A DNA stretch of 64,000 nucleotides. It comes from JALYGJ01 sp963781705 (GTDB taxonomy: Bacteria; Chloroflexota; Limnocylindria; Limnocylindrales; CSP1-4). Position 1 is the first letter of the stretch; each line of letters begins with the position of its first letter. The notes beneath the pieces are model-generated. The model was given only the letters and a program-made list of their open reading frames with translations. It did not search any database and was not told the origin of the DNA. Position numbers and translations under genes: made by a program. Below are positions 1 to 9,600 of the stretch, piece after piece. The stretch covers positions 186,001 through 250,000 of the forward strand of contig CAWAGP010000010.1 in assembly GCA_963781705.1 (NCBI GenBank). The letters run 5' to 3'.

Positions 1-264
1 TCGTCGCGGGCGGTCCTGCGCTCGCTGCGCGACCTGGCCGGACGCTGGGGCGCGGCCATCATCGCCGAAGGCCTCGAGACCGTCAGCCAGCTGCGCACCG
101 TGCGCGAGTTGGGCATGACTGCTGGGCAGGGCTACCTGCTCGGCCGGCCGATGCCCCAGCCCGACCTTCAATCGGTCGACGTGCAGGCGCTCGAGTCAGG
201 CGCCTTGAAGCTCGAGGTCAAGCACCGGCGCGCGACTCCCGTCCCGGCGCCGACGACGAACTAG
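1..264 (+). CDS. EAL-domain c-di-GMP phosphodiesterase, C-terminal end (partial)
   Basis: The window opens inside this gene; the last 87 codons are present in frame 1 and end at TAG 262-264. The protein contains IIAEGLETVSQL followed about 15 residues later by GQGYLLGRPMP. These match the last two conserved blocks of EAL domains (AEGVET and QGY-[LF]-P), which hydrolyse cyclic di-GMP. A tail of about 35 residues with no recognisable feature follows. The upstream domains (GGDEF, PAS or sensor) lie outside the window, so the full architecture and catalytic EAL signature cannot be checked. The stop overlaps the end of the convergent glycosyltransferase gene by 4 bases. Its position beside a surface-glycan island that also carries a probable c-di-GMP riboswitch makes a link to matrix control plausible, but that link is inference. 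Confidence 0.88.
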   Translation, partial: SSRAVLRSLRDLAGRWGAAIIAEGLETVSQLRTVRELGMTAGQGYLLGRPMPQPDLQSVDVQALESGALKLEVKHRRATPVPAPTTN

Positions 265-1130
265 CCGGCGAATGAGTCGAGCGACGCCGCCGTTGACTCG
301 GCCGCCAGCGGCCAGCTGCCGTCCGCCGCGGGCAGGACCTCTTCGTAGGTCAGCATCGGGATGGCGACCAGCCGGCGCTCGCTACCGATAGGCGCCAGCG
401 TGCGAGGGAAAGCCGACTGCGCCGTCTTCGGCTCAGGTGCGAGCTGCGGGAGCGGTCGCAGCCGCTCGCGGAAAATGGTGCGCAGGACGCGCCAGCCATC
501 ACGGAAGGTGCGCAGGTTGGATACGCCATGGATCCGATCATGCTCGAAGCTGGGTACCTCGACCACGTGCAGGCCCGCCTTCAGCGCGCGCACGTTCATC
601 ATCGTCTCAATCTCGAACCCGTCGCCGTCGAGCGCGAGACGCGCCACAGCATCTCGCCAGAAGGCGTTGTAGCCGTAGCACAAGTCGGTGTAATGGCCGC
701 CGAACAACATCCTGACCATGAGCACGAAGCCGTAGTTTCCCAGCTTGCGATACCAGGTCATGTCGCTCGTGCCGCCGCCGCGCAGGAAGCGCGAGCCCTT
801 GGCAAAGTCGGCCCCGTCCTTGAGTGCGCTGACGAAGGCGCCAATCTCGCGCGGGTCGGTCGAGCCGTCCGCATCGAGCATGACGATGATGTCACCGCGC
901 GCCGCCGCAAAGCCGGTGCGTAGAGCTGCGCCCTTACCACGGCCAACCTGCTGGACGAACCGGATGTCCGGCCTGACCTGGCGTGCGACGTCCGGCGTGC
1001 CGTCGGTCGAGTGGCCATCGACCAGGATCACCTCATCGACCCAATCGGGGATGACCGGCAGGACGAGGCGCAAGTTCTTGGCCTCGTTGAGGGCGGGTAT
1101 GACTACGCTTACCTTTGGACTGCCCGACAC
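261..1130 (-). CDS. Family 2 glycosyltransferase
   Basis: This 289-residue protein has a GT2 (GT-A fold) core. It begins VSVVIPALNEAKNL (residues 7-20), carries VDGHSTDGT around 37-45 and has the metal/nucleotide-binding DAD at 86-88 inside MLDADGSTDP. The pattern resembles polyprenyl-phosphate sugar transferases and dolichol-phosphate-mannose-synthase-like enzymes, but no C-terminal membrane helices are evident. The last 60 residues are proline- and alanine-rich. The start is GTG at 1130, preceded by GGGAG seven bases upstream. A promoter-like element lies about 90 bases upstream. It sits beside other glycosyltransferases and heptose genes, so it probably adds a sugar to the same surface glycan. 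Donor and acceptor cannot be read from sequence. Confidence 0.9.
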   Translation of the reverse strand: MSGSPKVSVVIPALNEAKNLRLVLPVIPDWVDEVILVDGHSTDGTPDVARQVRPDIRFVQQVGRGKGAALRTGFAAARGDIIVMLDADGSTDPREIGAFVSALKDGADFAKGSRFLRGGGTSDMTWYRKLGNYGFVLMVRMLFGGHYTDLCYGYNAFWRDAVARLALDGDGFEIETMMNVRALKAGLHVVEVPSFEHDRIHGVSNLRTFRDGWRVLRTIFRERLRPLPQLAPEPKTAQSAFPRTLAPIGSERRLVAIPMLTYEEVLPAADGSWPLAAESTAASLDSFAG

Positions 1131-1217
1131 GCTTGTACTCCCAGACGACTGACGACCGGCCGCTGGATGCTGAATGCTTGGCCTCCAACGGCCCCTGATG
1201 CAGCTGGTCGAGAGTCG

Positions 1218-1246
1218 AACCTAGGACGAAAGTACTAGCCGGTCAA
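1218..1246 (-). promoter_or_regulatory. Putative promoter for the GT2 gene
   Basis: On the minus strand there is TTGACC (1246-1241), a 17-base spacer, then TAGGTT (1223-1218), about 90 bases before the GT2 start codon. The spacer begins GGCTAGTACTTT, and GTCCTA precedes the -35 box. A similar arrangement lies upstream of hddA and of the first giant surface protein. The hexamers and spacing are seen directly; promoter activity is inferred. Confidence 0.45.
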
Positions 1247-1292
1247 TAGGACTAGACGCTAAGCGTTGCACACCGGCAACGAGCGCCGCGAT

Positions 1293-2477
1293 TCAGTCGA
1301 GGCGGTCGAAAAGGCGCTCGTACGCGGCGGCGGTGTGCGCCCAGGAATGCGGATGCTCGAAGCGTTGCCCGCGCATCTCAGCCACGCGGCGCAGCGCGTC
1401 GGCGAGCGCAGTCTCGTCGGCCGGCGGCACGAGGTCGACGCCGCCGTAGCCCATGGCCGCCTCTGCGTTGCCGCCGACATCGGTCATCACGATCGGTAGC
1501 CCGTAGCCCATCGCGACGTGCAACGGGCCACTCAGCGACGAGCGCAGATATGGCAGCACCACGGCATCCGCGCCGCGCAGGTACGCGTGCAGCTCCTCGT
1601 CGGTGACGTACCGGTTCACGAAGCTGATGCGGTCACGCCGCGGGCTGCGTTCGATGAGTTCGGCGGGCAGCGTCCAACCCTCCCACGTCTCGCCGACGAC
1701 CGTTAGCCAGTAGTCGCCGACCTCCTCATCGGACAGCGACTCGAAGGCACGCACCAGGTGCTCCAGCCCCTTGTACGGCCGGATGACGCCGAAGAAGAGC
1801 AGGTTGGACGTGTGGGGCGGTGCCTCGCGTCGTACATCGCGCGCCGTCTTCGGTTCATCGCTGCCATCCGGATGGGCCTGATAGTGATCGTGTGGGCCGT
1901 GTGGCAGCACCTCGATTGGCCGCCGTGTGCCCACGTGCCAGGTGCGCAGTATCAGCTCGCGGTCGAACTGCGAATGCGCGGCAAAGCCGTCTGCCAGCCG
2001 CATCAGGATTGGTGCCAGCGAGCCCACGTAGCCACGGGCAAAGGGGATGTTCGCCTCGCCCGTCTCGATGACCTCGTGAAACTCGACGATCACCCGCGCT
2101 CGCAGGAGCTTGGCCAGCAGCGCCAGCGCGATGTAGCTGTGTAGCACCGTGCCGGTCCACCACTCGAAGATGACGACCTGGGGCCGCTGGCGCAGCAGGA
2201 AAATCGCGGCGCCGAAGATGCTCGGCAGCCAGAACCAGTCGACCCCGTCGAAGACGGCGACGCGCTCGTCGCGTGGCAGCTTGGCGAGGTTGGAGCCGAC
2301 CCGCCGCCAGCCAGGATACAGGCGTGCCGGCAATAGGCGGCGCATCGTGATCATCGCCACGTGGTTGCGCTCGGCGAGCGCGTTGGCGAGGCGAACCGTG
2401 TAGACGCTGATGCCGCTCAGGAACTGGGTGCCCGAGCCGACCACCGTCACGCGGCGGGCCGGGGTCTCGTCGGTCAT
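1293..2477 (-). CDS. GT4-family glycosyltransferase
   Basis: The protein is 394 residues long if started at ATG 2477, which overlaps the stop of the upstream HAD phosphatase gene as TGATG; longer in-frame starts would run through that gene. The N-terminal half begins RRVTVVGSGTQFLSGISVYT, a GT-B glycine-rich opening. The C-terminal half has LFFGVIRPYKGLEHLVRAF and GYGLPIVMTDVGGNAEA, typical of the GT4 nucleotide-sugar-binding domain. The usual first glutamate of the E-x7-E motif is not obvious in the segment SSLSGPLHVAMGYGLP, so the donor-binding site may be variant. It is the third gene of hddA-gmhB-GT4, which makes transfer of a heptose-derived sugar a reasonable guess. Confidence 0.9.
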   Translation of the reverse strand: MTDETPARRVTVVGSGTQFLSGISVYTVRLANALAERNHVAMITMRRLLPARLYPGWRRVGSNLAKLPRDERVAVFDGVDWFWLPSIFGAAIFLLRQRPQVVIFEWWTGTVLHSYIALALLAKLLRARVIVEFHEVIETGEANIPFARGYVGSLAPILMRLADGFAAHSQFDRELILRTWHVGTRRPIEVLPHGPHDHYQAHPDGSDEPKTARDVRREAPPHTSNLLFFGVIRPYKGLEHLVRAFESLSDEEVGDYWLTVVGETWEGWTLPAELIERSPRRDRISFVNRYVTDEELHAYLRGADAVVLPYLRSSLSGPLHVAMGYGLPIVMTDVGGNAEAAMGYGGVDLVPPADETALADALRRVAEMRGQRFEHPHSWAHTAAAYERLFDRLD

Positions 2478-3067
2478 CAGCGGCTCACCGTCGCCACGAG
2501 CGCACCGTCGTCGACCAGGTCGGCGAGCGTCGCTGCGCTGCCTGCGACGCGGACGCGCTGCAGCGCGGCGATCAGCCGTATCCGGCGCCTGTGTGGGCCG
2601 ACCAACCAGTTGTTCAGTCCCAGCCGCTGGCCGGCGCGCAGGTCGGTCATCGAGTCGCCGACCAGCTGCGACCGCTTGAAGTCGATCCACGGGTGCGCGT
2701 CGCGCGCCTGCTCGAAGAGGCCCGGCGCCGGTTTGCGGCAGTCGCACATGCCCACGTCGTGAGGACAGACGTAAATGCCGTCCAGCGGCGCGCCGCCGCG
2801 TCGCAGTTCGTCGGCCATGCGTTGATGGATCTCGGCCAGCTCGGTCGGGTCGACCAGCCCGCGCGCCACGCCACGCTGGTTGGTTACCACCAAGAGTGCC
2901 GCGCCCGACTGGTGCAGCCGCGCAAGCGCTTCCACGCTGCCCGGAACGAACTTGAAGTCGGACCAGTGGCGGACGTAGTCGCCTTCGATGAGTTGGTTGA
3001 TGACGCCGTCGCGATCCAGGAACACAGCGGAATGCGCCGGCCGGGCCTCAGCGGCCGACGGTGCCAT
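2477..3067 (-). CDS. gmhB: D-glycero-D-manno-heptose 1,7-bisphosphate phosphatase (GmhB-like HAD)
   Basis: The product has 196 residues from ATG 3067. HAD motif I is FLDRDGVIN (nucleophile and acid Asp at about 18 and 20), motif II is VVTNQRG, motif III lysine is in CRKPAPG and motif IV is VGDSMTD. The cysteine/histidine set in CPHDVGMCDC matches the zinc-binding loop that distinguishes GmhB from other histidinol-phosphatase-like HADs. GmhB removes the 7-phosphate from heptose 1,7-bisphosphate between the HddA kinase and HddC guanylyltransferase steps. The start overlaps the 3' end of hddA by 20 bases, and the stop overlaps the next glycosyltransferase by one base, indicating one transcript. 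A start at 3199 is possible, but its extra N-terminus is low-complexity and lies entirely inside hddA. Confidence 0.9.
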   Translation of the reverse strand: MAPSAAEARPAHSAVFLDRDGVINQLIEGDYVRHWSDFKFVPGSVEALARLHQSGAALLVVTNQRGVARGLVDPTELAEIHQRMADELRRGGAPLDGIYVCPHDVGMCDCRKPAPGLFEQARDAHPWIDFKRSQLVGDSMTDLRAGQRLGLNNWLVGPHRRRIRLIAALQRVRVAGSAATLADLVDDGALVATVSR

Positions 3068-4082
3068 TGACCCGCCAGGTCTGGAGCCCGAGCGGCTCGA
3101 GCGCCACCTCGTGAACCTGGCAACCCATGCTCGTGATCTTGTCGGCCACCGCGTGCTTCCGCTCGAAGTCGCAGTACAGCAGCATGTAGCCACCGCCACC
3201 GGCTCCGGTGATCTTGCCGCCGATGGCGCCCTCTGTGCGAGCGACCTCGTACAGCGCGTCGAGCTCCGGGCTCGAGATGCGTGGCGACATCCGTTTCTTG
3301 TGCTGCCACTCCTGGTCGAGCAGCTCGCCGAACTCGCTCAGCCGACGACGCAGCAGGGCGCTTTTCATCTCTATCGTCAGCGCCTTGAGCTCCGTGAGCG
3401 CCGCGGTGGTTTCAGTTTCGTGGCGCTCATAGCGGCCGACCTGGTCGTCGATGATGTTGTGTGACAGGCGCATCCGGCCGGTGTGGACCAGCAGCATGTT
3501 GTATTCGAGCTCGTTGACGATGTCGCGGCTCACCTTGAGCGAGTTGACGATCACCCGGTCGGCCAGGAACTCTATGAAATTGAAGCCGCCGAACGACGCT
3601 GCGTACTGGTCCTGCATGCCGCCGGCGATGCCCAGGTCGATGCGCTCGATGTTGTAGGCGATCTCGGCAACCTCGTAGTCAGTCAGCGTCAGCCCGTGGA
3701 ACTCCTTGAGCAGACCGACCAGCACGACCATCATCGCCGACGACGAGCCGAGGCCGGAGCCGGGTGGTGCGTCGGTGTGGAGGTACAGGTCGTAACCGGT
3801 CTGGTGCTCGCCGGCGAGGCGGTTGATCGCCGCCTTGGCGAGGTCGAGCTGGCCGTCATAGGTCAGGTCGGCGCGCGAGGCGTAGGCCAGCGACACACCG
3901 AAGTCGCGCGAGTTGATGCAGATCTGACCATCCGCGCGCGGGCGCAACGTGCCCCACGCGTAGCGATTGATAGTCGAACTGAGCACGCAACCACCCTCAC
4001 GCTCCGGGAACGGCGGGACGTCGGTGCCGCCGCCGGCGAAGCTGATGCGCAGTGGCGCCTTGGCGCGGACAAGCGTGGTCAT
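3048..4082 (-). CDS. hddA: D-glycero-alpha-D-manno-heptose 7-phosphate kinase (GHMP family)
   Basis: This 344-residue GHMP kinase opens with VRAKAPLRISFAGGGTDVPP, the HddA-type N-terminus. The ATP-loop PPGSGLGSSSAM is at residues 106-117 and the C-terminal motif is KITGAGGGGYM. HddA phosphorylates D-glycero-D-manno-heptose 7-phosphate at C1 in the GDP-heptose pathway. It heads a minus-strand operon with gmhB and a GT4 transferase. The pathway partners hddC and gmhA lie at 24.7-26.0 kb in the same window. Related GHMP kinases act on fucose or other sugars, but the adjacent GmhB makes the heptose assignment strong. A promoter-like element with 17-base spacing lies about 50 bases upstream. Confidence 0.9.
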   Translation of the reverse strand: MTTLVRAKAPLRISFAGGGTDVPPFPEREGGCVLSSTINRYAWGTLRPRADGQICINSRDFGVSLAYASRADLTYDGQLDLAKAAINRLAGEHQTGYDLYLHTDAPPGSGLGSSSAMMVVLVGLLKEFHGLTLTDYEVAEIAYNIERIDLGIAGGMQDQYAASFGGFNFIEFLADRVIVNSLKVSRDIVNELEYNMLLVHTGRMRLSHNIIDDQVGRYERHETETTAALTELKALTIEMKSALLRRRLSEFGELLDQEWQHKKRMSPRISSPELDALYEVARTEGAIGGKITGAGGGGYMLLYCDFERKHAVADKITSMGCQVHEVALEPLGLQTWRVNGTVGR

Positions 4083-4129
4083 CTGTCTTTCGAGCCCATT
4101 CTGCAGGGACGTTCGCTCACGAGCGCTCG

Positions 4130-4158
4130 AGGCTAGATAGCCGCGAGGTACCAGTCAA
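4130..4158 (-). promoter_or_regulatory. Putative promoter for hddA-gmhB-GT4
   Basis: On the minus strand TTGACT (4158-4153) is followed after 17 bases by TAGCCT (4135-4130), about 50 bases before the hddA start. GGTACC occurs just upstream of the -35 box and GGTACCTC just inside the spacer; the element before the giant surface protein at 6612 has the same layout. The rest of the 4083-4354 divergent gap holds a TTGACA (4201) and the short inverted repeat GGAATTCATTCC (4230-4241), with no convincing -10 for the plus strand. Confidence 0.45.
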
Positions 4159-4354
4159 GGAGCGGTACCACGGGTCCCAACCGTCGGCGACGCGCATTCG
4201 TTGACACGGCGCGCCACGTTTCGCCAGTGGGAATTCATTCCTATTGCCGCCAGGTGCTTAACGATTGAGGATCAGGCATCTGGCGCAGGCCGTCCTCTAG
4301 CATGGCGACGGCCGCCACCTAGCGAGCGGCAGACCGTCACGCGGGGACAGCAGA

Positions 4355-5377
4355 GTGGCCGACGATTCCGACGAGCAGCCGCAGGCCGGCAACGCCTCAG
4401 GCGCCGGCTCCGGGCAGCCGGTGACGGAAGCTGAGCACGCCGAGCCTCGAGTGGAGGAACATTCGACTGAGCCGCCACATGCGCCGCCACTGGGCGCCGG
4501 CCACGGTCACGTCCATCTGCCCCGTCGACGGCACGTGTCACCGTGGTCCAGCCGCTTGCTCATCGCCATCAGCATCATGGTGGCGCTGGTGCTGATGCCC
4601 ATTTGGCTCGACCCGGCCCTGGTCGGCCAGCTGCAGGGGTTCACAGCCACGCCGGCTGTCGCGCCGAGCGCGTCCGGCCCACCCGCCGCGGTGACGCACA
4701 GCAGCATGCCCCCAGGCGACGCGCCGTGGCCGATGATCGCCGACTCGTTCTCGCGCAACGTCGCCAATGGATGGGGCACCGCCGAGCTGGGCGGCAGCTA
4801 CGAACTCGTCGGAGCACAGTCTGGCTTTGGCGTTGACGGCAGCGCCGCGACGGCGGTCGCGAGCAGCGCCCTCTCCGAAGCGTTGCTGCCAGCGGCGGTA
4901 GGCCGCGATGTCACGGTCCAGGTAGAGCTGGTTGCGTCGGCCGTGCCCGAAAGCGCCGAACTACAGGTCTACATCATGGTGCGCGACGGCGCGGCGCGCG
5001 ACTACCGGGCCACACTCCACGTCTTCGGCGATGGCGCGGTCACGGCGACGATCGAACGCGTCAGCGGGGACACGGCCCAACTGTTGGAGGGTCCGGCGAG
5101 CATTCCCGACCTCGTGCTCCAGCCAGGCTCTCAGTTGCATATCGAAGTTCAGGCCACGGGCAGCGACCCGACGACGATCGGACTGCGAGCGTGGACGAGC
5201 GCGCGACCAGATCCAACCACATGGGATCTGCGTGCGACCGATTTCGCCGGCGCGCTGCAGCAACCGGGCGCCGTCGGCCTGGGCTGGCAGCTCATCGGTG
5301 GCGCGCCGGCGGCATCGACACAACTGCATTTCGACGACCTGCAGGCATCGTCGACGGACCACGAGGTATCTCCGTGA
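4355..5377 (+). CDS. Type II membrane protein with an extracellular jelly-roll-like module
   Basis: The 340-residue protein starts at GTG 4355, with GGGGACAG upstream. Residues 1-60 are hydrophilic, acidic and then histidine/arginine-rich. One transmembrane helix spans about 67-86 (LLIAISIMVALVLMPIW), and a proline/alanine-rich linker follows. Residues 128-332 are one copy of the module found repeatedly in the secreted proteins downstream. It starts DSFSRNVANGWG, contains DPTTIGLRAWTSA and ends LHFDDLQA. The topology implies that the module is displayed outside the cell. The stop overlaps the beta-propeller gene as GTGA, so the two are probably made together. No enzyme motif is visible; a carbohydrate- or matrix-binding role is inference. 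Confidence 0.8.
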   Translation: MADDSDEQPQAGNASGAGSGQPVTEAEHAEPRVEEHSTEPPHAPPLGAGHGHVHLPRRRHVSPWSSRLLIAISIMVALVLMPIWLDPALVGQLQGFTATPAVAPSASGPPAAVTHSSMPPGDAPWPMIADSFSRNVANGWGTAELGGSYELVGAQSGFGVDGSAATAVASSALSEALLPAAVGRDVTVQVELVASAVPESAELQVYIMVRDGAARDYRATLHVFGDGAVTATIERVSGDTAQLLEGPASIPDLVLQPGSQLHIEVQATGSDPTTIGLRAWTSARPDPTTWDLRATDFAGALQQPGAVGLGWQLIGGAPAASTQLHFDDLQASSTDHEVSP

Positions 5378-6426
5378 CGACCACGATCCCGCGGGCTGAC
5401 CAAACGGCGCGCGTATCGAGCCACGTCCCTGGACTGGCCAGCCGTTTGTACGTTGCTGGTGGACAGCAGCGCTCGCTGCGCGGCCTGACGGCGGATATGG
5501 ACAGCTGGTACGAGTACCAAAAGGGGGTCATCCTCGACCTCGAAACTGCGACCGGCGCGGCGCATGTCGTGGTCGACTACGTCTCCCCGCCTGACGCCTG
5601 TTCGGCGGAGGATCCAGCCATTCTGTTCAAGTCGGGCACGCTCGTGGGCGACCTCCTCTACACCACAACGCAGACAGAGGTGCTCGTGTACCGCGTGCCT
5701 TCTTTCGAGCGGCTGGCCTATGTGTCGCTGCCCATGTTCAACGACGTGCACCACGTTCGGCCCACGCCGCAGGGCAACCTTCTGGTCGCAAACACGGGCC
5801 TCGACAACGTGGTCGAAGTGAGCCTCACGGGCGAGATCGCGCATATCTGGAATGTGCTCGGCGAGGATCCGTGGGCCCGCTTTTCGCCCACCACCGATTA
5901 CCGATTGGTCAAATCGACCAAGCCTCACCTGGCCCATCCGAATCATGTCTTCTACATCGGCAGTGAGCCGTGGGCGACACGCTTTCAGCAAAAGGACGCT
6001 GTCTCGCTGGTCGATCCGGCGCGACGCATCGACATCGGGCTCGAGCGTGTCCACGACGGCCTGGTACATGACGGGCGGGTCTATTTCACGACCGTCGACG
6101 GCAAGGTTGCCATTGCCGATACAGACAGCCTGCGCCTGCTCGAGGTGATAGACCTGACCAGTGCACATCCGGCGGACATGCTGCTTGGCTGGGCGCGATC
6201 GCTGATGATCGACGGGGACCATTTGTGGGTCGGCTTCTCGCGCATCCGGCCGACCAAGTTTCGGGAGAACGTGGGCTGGGTGCTCCGCGGGCTGAAGCGA
6301 GACTTCGGTACACACGTTGGCTGTTACGACCTGCGCAGCCACGAGTCAATTGCCCAGATCCCGGTCGAGTCGCTGGGCCTGAGCGCGATCTTCGGCATTT
6401 ACCACGCACCCGATCGGGAGCGTTGA
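5374..6426 (+). CDS. Predicted beta-propeller protein of unknown function
   Basis: A 350-residue protein starts at GTG 5374, overlapping the previous stop by four bases; an upstream in-frame start at 5191 would lie wholly inside the previous gene. There is no signal peptide. The sequence shows repeated propeller-like strands such as GNLLVANTGLDNVVEVSLTG, DGLVHDGRVYFTTVDGKVAI and DGDHLWVGFSRI, each ending with a turn and a hydrophobic strand. HHVRP, HPNH and RVHDGLVHDG are histidine-bearing segments that could line a central pocket. I do not recognise a named family. Coupling to a membrane protein with a surface module suggests a role in the same surface or glycan process, but its cytoplasmic location and function remain open. 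Confidence 0.72.
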   Translation: MTTTIPRADQTARVSSHVPGLASRLYVAGGQQRSLRGLTADMDSWYEYQKGVILDLETATGAAHVVVDYVSPPDACSAEDPAILFKSGTLVGDLLYTTTQTEVLVYRVPSFERLAYVSLPMFNDVHHVRPTPQGNLLVANTGLDNVVEVSLTGEIAHIWNVLGEDPWARFSPTTDYRLVKSTKPHLAHPNHVFYIGSEPWATRFQQKDAVSLVDPARRIDIGLERVHDGLVHDGRVYFTTVDGKVAIADTDSLRLLEVIDLTSAHPADMLLGWARSLMIDGDHLWVGFSRIRPTKFRENVGWVLRGLKRDFGTHVGCYDLRSHESIAQIPVESLGLSAIFGIYHAPDRER

Positions 6427-6510
6427 GCGGCTTGACCGCACTTCACGGCACTCAACCGCCGAGGGCTTGACAGCGGTCAACACTTATGCCCGCGGCTGGT
6501 ACCTAAGTCC

Positions 6511-6539
6511 TTGACATTACTAGTACCTCTGGTGACGAT
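6511..6539 (+). promoter_or_regulatory. Putative promoter/operator before the giant surface-protein operon
   Basis: TTGACA at 6511-6516 is preceded by GTCC and followed by TTACTAGTACCTC. The hexamer at 17-base spacing, GACGAT (6534-6539), is a weak -10. GGTACC lies at 6499-6504. The TCC-TTGAC core and flanking GTACC words resemble the elements upstream of hddA and of the GT2 gene. The gap 6427-6611 also holds a small hairpin, GGGG-aaaa-CCCC, at about 6549-6560. Confidence 0.4.
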
Positions 6540-6611
6540 CAGAGCACGGGGAAAACCCCACTGACCCCCTGAAGCCCGCTGCGGCCCTGCCGCTGTCACG
6601 AAGAGGTTCCG

Positions 6612-9600
6612 ATGTCCCGTCTACTGACAGTCGCCATTCTGATTGGCACCCTCATGGCCGTCGCCGGCACGGCCGAGGTCCAGGCGGCGAGCGCCAGCGG
6701 TGAAAGGCTGCACATGAGCGTGCCGGCGCACGTCGAGGCGGGCGCGACCGCGGCCATCGTCGTGTCGCTGCCGCCGCGCGTGGCGGCGGTGGACGGGCGC
6801 GTCTTCTTCGATACGACAGCCGCCGAGGTCGTCGGTGTCGCGCCCGTGGGCCATGGCCAGGCGCTCACGCCGCAGCAGATCACCGGCGGCGTTGCTTTCG
6901 GCGCCTACGACCTGCACGCGACCGGCAACCGGACCCAGGTCGAGATCGCGCTGGCGCCATATGCCGACGGTCGGCTGCGTGTCCGCGTGGTCATCGACAC
7001 CGCCGTTGATGCGAGCGGCATGCCAGTGACCGTGAAGCACACCACGGCGACGGGCACGCTGCGCATCGGCACCGAAACGAATCGGTTCGCCGCCCCCCTC
7101 AACGCAGCGCGCCGCACGGCGAAGCGAGCTCCGGGCGCGACGCGTGATCTGGTGGCTGACGGCCAGCTGGCCGTGACCGACCTCGACATCGCCCGCGCGG
7201 CGTGGGAGCAGGCGCACGCCAACGACGACCCGTGCGCGGCGGGGACCTACGGCGGCGACGCCAACGGCGACGGCTGCGTCGACATCGCCGACGTTCAGGC
7301 TGTGCTCGCCGACCAGTCGTGGACCGTGTCGAACGGCCTGGCCGTTGCACCGGCCGATGGCAGCAAGAACGGTCAGGGAACCGACGCGGCATCGGGCGGA
7401 CCGCGCGGCACCATCAACTCGCCCTCGGTCGACCATCCGTTCGTCGTCAACAGCACTGCCGACACCGTCGACGCCAACAATGGCGACGGCATCTGTGCCG
7501 ACTCGCAGGGCCGCTGCACGCTGCGTGCCGCGATCACCGAATCCAACTGGGACAAGGGCGCCAACACCATTGACTTCAACCTGCCGGGCACCGCGCCCGT
7601 CACCATCCAGCTGTCCAGCAGCCTGCCCCAGTTCGTCTTGCAGGATCGCACAGGCGGCACACTCATCGACGCCTACTCACAGCCGGGCAGCCGCGCCAAC
7701 ACGGCGGCCCATGGCTCGAACGCGATCCCCGGTGTCTACCTGGTCGGAACGGGCAGTAGCCCCAAGCAGAACGGCTTCCGCATCACCAGCGCCTTCAACA
7801 CCATCCGCGGCATCGTCTTCAACAACAACGACCGCACGATCGTCATGGACGGGCCCGATGCCCACGACAACCTGATCGCCGGTGACTGGCTCAATTACAA
7901 CCGCGACGGCTCAGCGTCGTCATTCAAGGGCCACTACAACATCTGGATCAGCAACGGCGCCAACTACAACCTCATCGGCACACCCGCGCTGGCTGATCGC
8001 AACGTCAGCGGCAACGCCACCAAGGGTTCCGCGCTGTACGGCCCGGGCACCGACCACAACGTCTTCCAGAACAACATGTTCTGCATGACGCCCAGCGGTA
8101 CGTCAGTCGCGTTGTGCGACGTGGGGACCGACTATAGCTTCGGACCCAAGAACAACCTGATCGGCGGCAGCAACCCCGGCGAGGGCAATGTCTACGGCGC
8201 CAGCACGCAGCAATGCATCGAGTTCGCGCACGACAACGGCGACGAGACCAGTGACGTCTGGCACAACAACGACAACTCGATCATCGGCAACTGGCTGGGC
8301 TTCCGCGCCGATGGCAGCTATGCGTCTGCCTTCCGTTGCGGCTCCAACACGCCCAGCAGCAAGAGCAACGACAGCAACGGCATCAACCTCGCCGACGGCT
8401 CGAGCGACAACCTGGTCCAGGGCAACTGGATCGGGAGCTGGTGGGACGGCGTCAACATCATGAGCGGCAACGAATCGGGCAACGTGGTGCGCGACAACAC
8501 CATCGGCGAATCGCCGCTCGGCCAGGCTGCGCCGCTCGGCCGCTACGGCGTTGGTTTCCGCACGCACGCGAAGTCCGACCAGGTCATCGGCAACACGATC
8601 CGCAATGCGGGTGTGTACGGCATCGCGATCAACGGCTCGGACGAGACGAGCATCCTGATGAGCCAGAACATCATCACCGACATGTCCGGCCAGGCGATCT
8701 ACCTCGCGCCAAACGCCAACTGGTACATCCAGCCGCCCAACATCACGTCGGCGACCACGGCTGCCGTCAGCGGCACGGCCGACAAGGGCGCCACGGTCGA
8801 GGTCTACAAGGCGTCGCGCAACGCCGGCCAGGTTGGCCTGCCGATCGCCTATCTCGGCTCGGCGGTTGCCGACGGCAACGGCAACTGGAGCGCGGCGGTG
8901 TCCGCCCTGCAGTCTGGCGATCGGGTAACGGCACTGCAGTTTCTTCCCGGCGACAACACGTCTGGGCTCACCTCCAACGTCAACGTCACCGCCGGACAAG
9001 TGCCGGCGCCGCCCACGGCCGATTTCAATTGGAGCCAGGCCAGTGGGCTGGAGATTGACTTTCACGATGCCTCGAGCGGCACAGTCGCCACCTGGAGTTG
9101 GGACTTCGGCGACGGCTCGAGCTTCAGCCAGCAGAACCCCAACCACACCTACTCGACCCCGGACACGTATTCCGTCAAGCTGACCGTCACCAACGCTGGC
9201 GGATCCGACACCAAGACCGAGCAGGTCGTTGTTCAGTCGGCAGCGCCGCCGCCGGCCGGCGCCCTCGCGGCCGACACCTTCAGCCGTTCGTTGAGCAGCG
9301 GCTGGGGCAGCGCCGACACGGGCGGCGCGTACACCGTGCAGGGCAGCGCCGCCAACTACAGCGTCGGCAACGGCGTGGGCACGATGCACGTGGCGAGCGC
9401 CGGCGGCACGGCCTTCGCGCTGCTCAACAACACCAGCGCGCAGGACGTCGAGCTGCTCTTCCGGGTGGCCGCCGACAAGGTCGCCCAGGGTGGCAACTAC
9501 ATCGTCTATGCAGTCGCACGGCGCAACGGCAAGACTGAGTACCGGGCGCGTCTCATCTTCAACTCCAACGGCAGCGTCGCGGTCAATGCCAGCAAGGTCG

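Noticed and set aside
5149..6342. 397-codon minus-strand frame opposite the beta-propeller gene
   Set aside because: The plus-strand protein shows propeller-like strands and a GTGA junction; the antisense frame has no motif.
6427..6611. A second c-di-GMP riboswitch before the giant surface proteins
   Set aside because: The leader lacks the CGCAAAGCC core and the paired hairpins; only a promoter-like element and a small GGGG/CCCC hairpin are present.
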